From: an uncultured Methanomicrobiales archaeon
GTDB taxonomy: Archaea; Thermoplasmatota; Thermoplasmata; Methanomassiliicoccales; Methanomethylophilaceae
Reading direction: 5' to 3'
Assembly: GCA_937892275.1 (NCBI GenBank)
Contig: CALAVG010000218.1
Span: forward strand, 1-14,862
DNA length: 14,862 nucleotides
In this document: positions 7,626-14,467 of the stretch, one piece after another
Numbering within the stretch: position 1 is the stretch's first letter
How the letters are laid out: every line of letters starts with the position of its first letter
Made by a program: the position numbers and the translations under genes
Notes under the pieces: generated by a model
What the model saw: only the letters and a program-made list of their open reading frames with translations
What the model was told of the DNA's origin: nothing
The model's database searches: none

Positions 7626-7707
7626 GTCCATACTGACATCAAAGATTACGGAAACCCGTGGCCAGATTCGATCCATTAACCAGCCTCTTCCTGGAACTTT
7701 CGGCCAA

Positions 7708-7716
7708 TCATTATGT
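7708..7716 (+). promoter_or_regulatory. TATA-like box of the flavoprotein gene
   Basis: TCATTATGT is centred about 28 bases before ATG 7740, with no SD between. The transcript is probably leaderless. Confidence 0.45.
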
Positions 7717-7739
7717 AGTCCGCCCCCGATGACGGATTC

Positions 7740-8318
7740 ATGAAAGTCATCGCCATCAACGGCAGCCCCCGCCCGATAGGGAACACCAGTAACATCCTCC
7801 ATGAGGTGCAGGACCAGTTCGAGAGGGAGGGCATCGAGATGGAGATGATCAGCATCTACGACTATCATTTCATGAACTGCAACGTCTGCCTCACATGCGA
7901 GATACGCGGAGACGGAAGATGCCAGGACGAGGACGACGGATTCAACGACATCCTAGACAGGCTCAGGGAGGCCGACGGTATCCTCATCACTTCCCCTACA
8001 TATGCCAACGCATGCCCCAGCATGCTGCAGACGTTCCTCGAGAGGGCAGCATTAGTATTCGAGAAGGGAGACATGGGCCTCAACGGCAAGGTGGGCGGTG
8101 CGATAGCGATCTGCGGTCACGACGGAGGATCCGTGGTGTACAATCAGCTCGTGGATTTCCTTCTCCGCAACGGAATGTCCGTATGCGGATCCAATCCATT
8201 ACCGATAGTGCATGCTCTCAACTCGCCTCAGTATGAGGATGATAAACAGGGGATGAAGGGAGTCCGCTCCCTCGTGGGGAACATGACCGCCCTCATCCTG
8301 AAAATGAACGGTTACTGA
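7740..8318 (+). CDS. Iron-sulfur flavoprotein, Isf-like, flavodoxin fold
   Basis: The protein has 192 residues. The N-terminus MKVIAINGSPRPIGNTSN is the FMN phosphate-binding loop of the NADPH-dependent FMN reductase/flavodoxin-like family, and SPTYANACPSML is the usual second flavin-binding segment. A compact cysteine motif, C47-x2-C50-x2-C53-x7-C61, matches the CX2CX2CX4-7C pattern that holds the 4Fe-4S cluster in Methanosarcina iron-sulfur flavoprotein. The expected role is soluble electron transfer between ferredoxin-type donors and small acceptors. In methanogens this family is linked to oxygen or peroxide handling. The physiological partner here is unknown. The gene is monocistronic and converges on the next gene with one base between the stop codons. 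Confidence 0.88.
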   Translation: MKVIAINGSPRPIGNTSNILHEVQDQFEREGIEMEMISIYDYHFMNCNVCLTCEIRGDGRCQDEDDGFNDILDRLREADGILITSPTYANACPSMLQTFLERAALVFEKGDMGLNGKVGGAIAICGHDGGSVVYNQLVDFLLRNGMSVCGSNPLPIVHALNSPQYEDDKQGMKGVRSLVGNMTALILKMNGY

Positions 8319-8319
8319 T

Positions 8320-9042
8320 TCAGAAGAAGTACCATCCGCAGCCTTCGGCGACGGAGATCTTAGCAACAGCCTCCATCCTCTCGACGGGACCCTTGTATCT
8401 GTTCACGAAGACCTTTCCCTCCTTGGGAAGTGCATCCTTGAGGATCTCGACCTCTTTCAGCAGTGCCTCCGCATCTGCAGGCGTGAACTCCTTCTGGCTC
8501 TTTGCGCTCTCGGGCGCAGAAGCCGTGATAGGACAGTCGTATTTGGCGGCGATCTCCGGGAGCTTGCTGGTATCGGGTCCGAAAGCTCCGATGCATCCGC
8601 GTCCCTTGTCCCATGACAGGGGGCACTTGGCGCACATCTCGTTCATCTCGTCGAACTCCAGCTGGTCCCAGCCATTGATGATGTCGTCCTTGGAAGCGAC
8701 AGCCATGACCTCTTCCTTCCTCTTCTCGGACAGTCCCTCCATGGGGATCCATCCGGTGCAGACCTTCTTAGCAAGGGGCTGGAGCAGTGCGATGTCCTCG
8801 TCCTTCTTGACCTTGCTCATGTAGACGGCATCGGTCTCCTCGTTGATCCTGTTCCTCTTGATGAAGGCATTCCAGTCACCGACCGCCTTCTTGGCGACCG
8901 GTAGTTCTACGAGTTCCTCATATTGTGCGATGTCCTCGAAGCCCTTATCGCTATCCACATGTACTCTGATGATGGTTGACCTGAGTTCTCTGCATGCTGC
9001 ATTCTTGGCTTCCATTTCACAAATCCCGATATTGATTCCCAT
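8320..9042 (-). CDS. Unrecognised cysteine-containing protein
   Basis: The protein has 240 residues, is rich in Glu and Lys, and has no membrane segment or signal peptide, so it is probably cytosolic. I do not recognise the family. The most conserved-looking part is EMCAKCPLSWDKGRGCIGAFGP, with C137-x2-C140-x9-C150, a spacing that could hold zinc or an Fe-S cluster. Further cysteines are at 8, 17, 95 and 169, and one lies in the C-terminal AEGCGWYFF. The start at 9042 is well supported. GGAGG lies eight bases upstream (9051-9055) and a TATA box, ATTATTTTAT, lies at 9081-9090. The gene is convergent with the Isf-like flavoprotein. A shared function in redox or metal handling is possible, but position is the only hint. 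Confidence 0.8.
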   Translation of the reverse strand: MGINIGICEMEAKNAACRELRSTIIRVHVDSDKGFEDIAQYEELVELPVAKKAVGDWNAFIKRNRINEETDAVYMSKVKKDEDIALLQPLAKKVCTGWIPMEGLSEKRKEEVMAVASKDDIINGWDQLEFDEMNEMCAKCPLSWDKGRGCIGAFGPDTSKLPEIAAKYDCPITASAPESAKSQKEFTPADAEALLKEVEILKDALPKEGKVFVNRYKGPVERMEAVAKISVAEGCGWYFF

Positions 9043-9050
9043 CAGAGTGT

Positions 9051-9090
9051 CCTCCAGGAATCAAGTATCGGTCTTCTGAGATAAAATAAT
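9051..9090 (-). promoter_or_regulatory. Promoter and SD site of the cysteine-containing gene
   Basis: On the minus strand ATTATTTTAT (9081-9090) acts as a TATA box, and GGAGG (9051-9055) is the SD eight bases before ATG 9042. The gene is therefore transcribed separately from the nuclease gene upstream on the same strand. Confidence 0.5.
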
Positions 9091-9135
9091 GTTCGGGGCG
9101 GGCTCTTTGGAATCAGATCTTTGCCACATTGCAAA

Positions 9136-10098
9136 TCAAACGGCTTTTGCTTCAACGGCAGCCTTGACCTCCTGGCGGTACTCCTCTGGATATCCGATTT
9201 TGTCGAAGGATGCGTCAAATGACAAGGCTTCCTGTTGCATCATCCTGATGATGCTGTCGGAAAGGATATCCACGAAGATCGCCCTCTGCCTAGTCGCCTC
9301 TTCCTCTATTCCTTCCTTCTTCCCTTCCTCTCTTCCAAGACGTGTCATATACCTCTTGAAATCCTCGTCGAGATTCACCATTAGATCATCCACCTCATTG
9401 AAGAGTGATGGGTCTAGCACGATTTTATATTCTTCTTCGCAACGCCTGATTCTCTCCTCTTTACTGATGTTCTTCGAGAACAGGGTGTTCAACAGACCTA
9501 CCGCAGTCTTCTTCTTGTCACCGAGCTTCCCGAGATGCACCATCACGACCTCGGCATAGTCACAGGGTCTGATCCCTACAGGTGATTCGAATCCGGCATC
9601 ATAGCTGCCGACCATTTTGTGTCTCACGATCGTGTTGATCGTCTCCTTCTGGGGATCCATCACCAGCCAGATCGAGTACACCTTGCTCAACTTGGAGTAG
9701 TCGTGGCCGATCTCCGCTTTCTGGTCGCTGATGGCCCTTCCAAGGTAATACATCGCTCTGGCCTCCAGCGGGTAACCTGGATTTGGATCAAGCTGGGCTT
9801 CCAGGTTCACGATTACCTTCACTTCTTTGTCGCCGGGGATGCGGATGTCGTAGACGACGTCCCTGTAGATGGGGCCGTTCGCCGCTGACGATGATTCCGA
9901 ATTCCTCATCCTGATCTTCCCCTCTTTCGTCAGGTCGAGGCATGACAGTATGTATTCCGGATCCCTCCCTCTCAGCTCCTCCACGAATTCCCCAAGGATG
10001 TTGGAGGCGAGCACTCCATCGGACATTATCTGCTTGAACGGTTGGTCGTAGTATGGTTCTGTGTTGACGTTACTGTTTCCGTATGTGTCCTCTTTCAT
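9136..10098 (-). CDS. Rpn/PDDEXK_2-family nuclease (transposase-like)
   Basis: The protein has 320 residues from ATG 10098; a GTG at 10107 is a possible alternative start. The N-terminus YYDQPFKQIMSDGVLASNIL is the usual opening of the PD-(D/E)XK family transposase/recombination-promoting nuclease group (Rpn). Its catalytic pattern, Asp then Glu-x-Gln, is visible as VYDIRI (D84) and VNLEAQ (E100, Q102). The block NPGYPLEARAMYYLGRAIS follows, as in relatives. The C-terminus has a charged, helical GREEGKKEGIEEEATRQ linker that is typical of this group. Rpn proteins cut DNA and promote RecA-independent recombination in E. coli, and related ones act in phage defence. No inverted repeats or target duplications flank the gene, so it is not itself a complete insertion sequence. 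It is divergent from the nitrogenase-like operon. Confidence 0.88.
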   Translation of the reverse strand: MKEDTYGNSNVNTEPYYDQPFKQIMSDGVLASNILGEFVEELRGRDPEYILSCLDLTKEGKIRMRNSESSSAANGPIYRDVVYDIRIPGDKEVKVIVNLEAQLDPNPGYPLEARAMYYLGRAISDQKAEIGHDYSKLSKVYSIWLVMDPQKETINTIVRHKMVGSYDAGFESPVGIRPCDYAEVVMVHLGKLGDKKKTAVGLLNTLFSKNISKEERIRRCEEEYKIVLDPSLFNEVDDLMVNLDEDFKRYMTRLGREEGKKEGIEEEATRQRAIFVDILSDSIIRMMQQEALSFDASFDKIGYPEEYRQEVKAAVEAKAV

Positions 10099-10212
10099 TT
10101 GTAACACAAACCATCGACGGCAAGTCCGAGGATAAAAATCAGATATGTTGCGGTCAACAAAACAGATTCAACAATAGGGGCGGAATGCGACTCCGGTCCA
10201 CATCCATATGGC

Positions 10213-10248
10213 ATTTATCGGAACATTCATCCAACCATATTTATCGGA
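10213..10248 (+). promoter_or_regulatory. Promoter of the nitrogenase-like operon with a direct repeat
   Basis: The 10-bp sequence ATTTATCGGA occurs twice, at 10213-10222 and 10239-10248, with 26 bp from start to start. The second copy overlaps the probable TATA box (CATATTTAT, 10236-10244), which would put transcription a few bases before ATG 10275 and give a near-leaderless mRNA. The first copy may be a second TATA box or half of a regulator site. It does not match the GGAA-N6-TTCC operator of the archaeal nitrogen repressor NrpR. Confidence 0.55.
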
Positions 10249-10274
10249 CCGAGCCGATTCTGTCCTTGATTCCG

Positions 10275-12422
10275 ATGTATCAGCTAGCTCTGTACGGCAA
10301 AGGCGGGATAGGAAAGTCCACCATGGCAGCCAACATCTCGGTCGCTCTCGCGAGAAAGGGTAAGAAGGTCATGCAGGTAGGATGCGATCCGAAGCATGAC
10401 TCCACCAGGCTACTCCTAGAAGGAAAGGCCCAGCCTACCGTCCTGGAATATGTGAGGAACACGCCCATCGGCAAGAGGAAACTGGACGATCTCATCATGA
10501 TCGGTACCGACGGAGTACTGTGCACCGAGGCCGGAGGCCCTGAGCCTGGGATCGGATGCGCAGGGCGCGGAATCCTCACGACATTCGACACTCTCAAGAA
10601 GCTCGGTGCGGACGATCTGGAAGTGGACATGAAGATCTACGATGTTCTTGGGGACGTCGTGTGCGGAGGTTTCGCAGTACCTTTGAGGGGGGAATATGCC
10701 GACGGTATAATCCTGGTGACATCGGGAGAGTTCATGGCGATGTATGCCGCGAACAACATCATGAAGGGATTGGGCAACTTCGACACGGGTTCGCCGCGTC
10801 TGATAGGGATCATCCTGAACTCACGCGGAGTGGAAGGCGAGGAGGAGACGGTCAGAAGGTTCGCAGAGGCCACAGGCACCGAGGTCATAGCGGTCATGCC
10901 AAGGGACGGGATGTTCGCAGAGGCCGAAGGCAAGGGACACACCGTCAGGGAGACATTCCCAGATTCCGTCATCTCCCAATCGATAGACAGCATAGCCCAG
11001 CGCATCATCGACGTATCTGAAGGCAAGGTGCAATGCGTCTACCCTGTACCGCTCAACGACGATCAATTATCCGATCTGGCCGCAGGCAGGGAGATACGCA
11101 AGGGAGAGTCTCCGATACCCGTACGAGATCCCTGCGGCGGATGCAGCGGATGCAAGAGGTCCATCAAGGACTCTCGCATCATGATGTCATGTGCCGCATA
11201 CGGCGCCCTTTCGGCCTACATGAAGGTCAGGGACTATGCCGTTGTGTTGCATGGGCCCGAGAGCTGTCTTTATTTCATGGACACGTCAAGGAGCAAATCC
11301 ATTGTGGAACTGTATGACAGGGATGTGTTCCCGACGGTACCCACTCATAACGTCAGATGCACCATGATGGACGATGCTGTCTCCATCTTCGGCGGTGTGA
11401 AGTACCTTGAGAAGGCACTGAAAGATACCATCGCAGAAGGCCATAGGAAGATCGCCGTCATCACCACCTGCATGCCGGGTATCATCGGGGACGATTGCAT
11501 AAGCGTCATCGACAGGCTCATGAAGCAGAATCCGGGAGTGGATATCCAATACGTTCCCGCGGATGGCGATATCACAGGGGAATATAACGACGGGTTCATG
11601 ATGGCAGTATCCAATCTGGTGCAGGACATAGATGTCGATGTCAAGCCAGAGAAGAATCTGGTCAATCTAGTGGCCACATCATTCTTCGATCTCCATTCGA
11701 AACCCCATGTACAGGAACTGGAGAGGATGCTGGGCAGTTTCGGTCTGAAGGTGAACTGCAGGTTCCTGGACGAGACCTGTTACGACGACGTGAGGAACTT
11801 CTGCAGGGCATCCATAGACATGCTCCTGAACGACACTGCCAACAACAGGGAGGTGTACGAGCACATTCGCCAGCGTACCGGAAGGGAGTTCTTCCCGATA
11901 CCGCTGCCCGTAGGATTGTACGATTACGAGGAATGGCTCGACAGGATCGGTTCATACACCGGTATGGAGCAGCAGGCGAAGGACGAGATGAGGCGTGTAG
12001 AGGAGCAATACGACTCTTTCATTATGAATCACAAGGAACGCTTCGCTGGGAAGAGGATCATAATCATCAACAAGCTGTCGTTCAATGTAGATTGGCTGAT
12101 AGACATCCTTCTTGACCTGGGAGCGGAGCTCCCGTTGATAGCCGCGCAGTCGAGTGCGCGCAGGAAGAAGGTGGATCTGGTATCCCGTCATATGGATATC
12201 ATCACCGCCGATTACGATACGGACAATTTCATCGAGGATGTGAGGGATCTGAAACCGGATCTCATAATCTCCGACATCGCAAGACCAGACGAGGGAATCC
12301 GCTTCGCCAGAGTCGGGAAGATTGGTCTCGGCGTGAGACCAACATTGGATTACGCCGAGTATCTTGAGAACATCATGCGCCTTCCCGTAGAGGAAGGATG
12401 GAAGAAGGGGGCGTTGGAATGA
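10275..12422 (+). CDS. Fused NifH-like Fe protein and NifD-like subunit of a nitrogenase-like reductase
   Basis: The protein has 715 residues. Residues 1 to about 260 are a complete NifH/BchL-type ATPase. The P-loop is GKGGIGKST (8-16), the switch is CDPKHDST (37-44, with the KHDST form seen in BchL), and the cluster cysteines are C95 in GCAGRG and C130 in VVCGGF. Residues from about 285 to 715 are a NifD-type domain. It has CAAYGA (C306), HGPESC (C331) and TTCMPGIIGDD (C399), which align with the three P-cluster/NB-cluster ligands. The junction carries an extra CGGCSGC (C287, C290, C293). The FeMo-cofactor His region reads VRPTLDY and lacks that His. ATG 10275 fits the family start; the frame is open to 10083, but that extension crosses the promoter. 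The likely role is an ATP-driven two-electron reduction of an unknown substrate, in complex with the next gene product. CfbCD of F430 synthesis is the closest named alternative. Confidence 0.9.
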   Translation: MYQLALYGKGGIGKSTMAANISVALARKGKKVMQVGCDPKHDSTRLLLEGKAQPTVLEYVRNTPIGKRKLDDLIMIGTDGVLCTEAGGPEPGIGCAGRGILTTFDTLKKLGADDLEVDMKIYDVLGDVVCGGFAVPLRGEYADGIILVTSGEFMAMYAANNIMKGLGNFDTGSPRLIGIILNSRGVEGEEETVRRFAEATGTEVIAVMPRDGMFAEAEGKGHTVRETFPDSVISQSIDSIAQRIIDVSEGKVQCVYPVPLNDDQLSDLAAGREIRKGESPIPVRDPCGGCSGCKRSIKDSRIMMSCAAYGALSAYMKVRDYAVVLHGPESCLYFMDTSRSKSIVELYDRDVFPTVPTHNVRCTMMDDAVSIFGGVKYLEKALKDTIAEGHRKIAVITTCMPGIIGDDCISVIDRLMKQNPGVDIQYVPADGDITGEYNDGFMMAVSNLVQDIDVDVKPEKNLVNLVATSFFDLHSKPHVQELERMLGSFGLKVNCRFLDETCYDDVRNFCRASIDMLLNDTANNREVYEHIRQRTGREFFPIPLPVGLYDYEEWLDRIGSYTGMEQQAKDEMRRVEEQYDSFIMNHKERFAGKRIIIINKLSFNVDWLIDILLDLGAELPLIAAQSSARRKKVDLVSRHMDIITADYDTDNFIEDVRDLKPDLIISDIARPDEGIRFARVGKIGLGVRPTLDYAEYLENIMRLPVEEGWKKGALE

Positions 12423-13693
12423 AGAGGACGCTCTCGGACGGATTCGTAGGTGCCGTGATGGCCGTGGAGAGCATCTCCGATGCCGTAGCATTCCTGCATG
12501 GGCCAGGCGGATGCAGGGTACGTTTCATGGTACATTCAAGCGCCATATTCCCCAGGGTGAGGCTGGAGGACACGGACAGTTACTTCACACCTTACTTCTA
12601 CGGTTATCCGAGGGTGCCGGCCACCTATCTGGACGAGTACGATTACATCAACGGCGCCTATTACAAGATGGAGGAGGGGCTCCCGATAGTGGATGGGAGG
12701 AAACCCGGTCTCATAGTCATAATCAACTCTCCCGGAGCAGCGCTCATCGGTGACAACCATGAGCGCGCCATAAGAGAAGCGGGACTTCAGGACAGGGCGA
12801 TCTACATGGACGAATCGTTGGTATCCATACCGATGACGCAGGGATACGACCACACCCTTCTGGAGATAATGAAGCATCTCGATCCGAAGAAGGAGAGGAC
12901 CGACAAGGATACAGTCAATCTGATTGGTGTGACCGTGATGGACAAGGATTTCAAAGCTGCCATCGAGGAGTTCACAGAGAACATAGAATCGATGGGTCTC
13001 AAGGTGAAATGCGTCCCCGGAGGAGGCGCAAATCTGGATGACCTGAGGGATTCGGTCAACTCCGAGTACTGCATAGTGGTCTCCCCAGAGGCATGTCAGG
13101 GTCTTTCCGAGTATTATGGATCCATGGGGTTGAAGATCATCCGTTCCGATGCAGGAGCACCGGTCGGTTTCGATGCTACGGAAGCGTTCTACAGGAAGAT
13201 CGCGGAGGTAACCGGTAAGGATGCCTCCACACCCATCGCCAAAATCAACAAGGCGAGGGACAAGATCTACCAGAAGTTCGTCGGTATGAGATACAACGCT
13301 CTCCGCATCAAGGGATTGAAGTTCTCTGCCGCAGGCGTGGCATCGATTGTCAGGCCTCTGACGGAATGGCTGTACAGCTATCTCGCCATTGCCCCGATAG
13401 CTGTCGATGTGGATCTAGGAGCGGACCCCATCGAGACTCAGAAGCTGAAGGATTTCCTTGGATCCATAGACTACGCCCAATCCTTCGGACAGGAGCCCAA
13501 GGTGGGCTCCAACATCGTCCTATGCGAAGGAATAACCGCCATGACCATGAGGCTCAACGGAGAGTGCAGGATAGGCATCCCCATCGGTCATTCGACCATG
13601 GGGTTGGATGACGTCATCCCGCGTCCGGTATACGGCATCCAGGGTGCGTTGTACATCCTGGACGAGATCCTCCACGGCGTACGCAGTTCCTGA
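12419..13693 (+). CDS. NifK-like partner subunit of the nitrogenase-like reductase
   Basis: The protein has 424 residues from ATG 12419, which overlaps the upstream TGA as ATGA; a G-rich AAGGGGGC lies just before it. An ATG at 12398 would add seven residues inside the upstream gene. The fold is of the nitrogenase component 1 type. The N-terminus LSDGFVGAVMAV aligns with the first ligand block but has no Cys. HGPGGC keeps the second (C32). INSPGAALIGDN has Ser104 where the third Cys would be. One cysteine from this subunit plus three from the NifD-like domain would complete a single 4Fe-4S cluster at the interface, as BchZ does for chlorophyllide a reductase. Its end abuts the convergent exporter gene: TGATCA contains both stop codons. 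It is certainly in one operon with the fusion gene. The substrate is unknown. Confidence 0.88.
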   Translation: MKRTLSDGFVGAVMAVESISDAVAFLHGPGGCRVRFMVHSSAIFPRVRLEDTDSYFTPYFYGYPRVPATYLDEYDYINGAYYKMEEGLPIVDGRKPGLIVIINSPGAALIGDNHERAIREAGLQDRAIYMDESLVSIPMTQGYDHTLLEIMKHLDPKKERTDKDTVNLIGVTVMDKDFKAAIEEFTENIESMGLKVKCVPGGGANLDDLRDSVNSEYCIVVSPEACQGLSEYYGSMGLKIIRSDAGAPVGFDATEAFYRKIAEVTGKDASTPIAKINKARDKIYQKFVGMRYNALRIKGLKFSAAGVASIVRPLTEWLYSYLAIAPIAVDVDLGADPIETQKLKDFLGSIDYAQSFGQEPKVGSNIVLCEGITAMTMRLNGECRIGIPIGHSTMGLDDVIPRPVYGIQGALYILDEILHGVRSS

Positions 13694-14467
13694 TCATACC
13701 TTCCTGGTCTTCAGTAGGTAGTGGTTCAGCAGGAAGAACGCCACCATGAACACCAGCATCACGATCAATGAGATCCACGGGAAGTCCAGATTGTCCGGCA
13801 GACACGCTGCCCTTATCGTAAGGCTCGAGTGGGTGAGTGGGAGCACGTACAGTATGGCCTGGAACACCGGGTGCAATGAATCGACCGAGAAGAACGTACC
13901 GCACAGGAAGGTCATCGGAAGGATGACAAGGCTGTTGAACGTCGCCATGCTCGCATGCGATTTCGCTATCAGCGCAGCGGCCATCCCCAGCATCGAGAAT
14001 GTGACACAACTGAGGATCACGCATGCCACCGCAAGAGGTGTAAATTGAAGGTCCGGTGCAAGGAATAGTCCGATCGCATACATCACGAAGCATCCCAGCA
14101 TTCCCCTGATGAATCCCAATGTGGATTTTCCAAGGATGATCGCCGAAAGGCTCAGAGGGCACATCATCATCTCGTCGAAGCTCTTGTAGTAGAGCCTCTG
14201 TACGTTGATCCTCGCCGACGTGGAAGAGAACGATGACGACAGCGAGCTCAATGCCATGATGCCGGGGATGACGAATGCGACGTAGGAAACACCGATGTCG
14301 GTCTCTCCTGACCTGAGTCCGTATCCGAATGCGATCAGATACAGTATCGGCCCCATGATCGTCATGATCAGGGTGTTCCAGAATGTATGCTTCAGATACA
14401 TCAGGTCCGCCCAGGCCACGTGGTACACCTGGTGGAAGAATCCGTTGTTCCTCTGATATTCGGTCAT
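13694..14467 (-). CDS. ABC-2 type exporter permease
   Basis: The protein has 257 residues and about six hydrophobic membrane segments (near 27-50, 60-80, 107-135, 137-165, 175-195 and 228-250), the layout of ABC-2 permeases such as DrrB and NodJ. The cytoplasmic block SFDEMMMCPLSLSAIILGK matches the conserved ABC-2 segment before the third membrane helix, and the PLTHSS motif near 212 is typical of the last loop. With the ATPase encoded just upstream on this strand it would form an exporter in the cell membrane; the cargo cannot be told. The start at 14467 overlaps the ATPase stop as ATGA. The perfect SD GGTGATC (14472-14478) precedes it, so the two genes are translationally coupled. Confidence 0.9.
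   Translation of the reverse strand: MTEYQRNNGFFHQVYHVAWADLMYLKHTFWNTLIMTIMGPILYLIAFGYGLRSGETDIGVSYVAFVIPGIMALSSLSSSFSSTSARINVQRLYYKSFDEMMMCPLSLSAIILGKSTLGFIRGMLGCFVMYAIGLFLAPDLQFTPLAVACVILSCVTFSMLGMAAALIAKSHASMATFNSLVILPMTFLCGTFFSVDSLHPVFQAILYVLPLTHSSLTIRAACLPDNLDFPWISLIVMLVFMVAFFLLNHYLLKTRKV

Noticed and set aside
9136..10098. Complete insertion sequence
   Set aside because: The gene is of a transposase-like nuclease family, but I see no terminal inverted repeats or target duplications around it.
10275..13693. True nitrogen-fixing nitrogenase (NifHDK)
   Set aside because: The K-like subunit lacks two of three P-cluster cysteines, the cofactor His region is not conserved, and no nifB, nifE, nifN or glnB-like genes accompany it.
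10275..13693. Straightforward CfbC-CfbD of coenzyme F430 synthesis
   Set aside because: CfbD is a homodimer encoded by one gene beside a separate CfbC. Here there are two unlike component 1 subunits and a fusion. A divergent replacement cannot be fully excluded without a tree.
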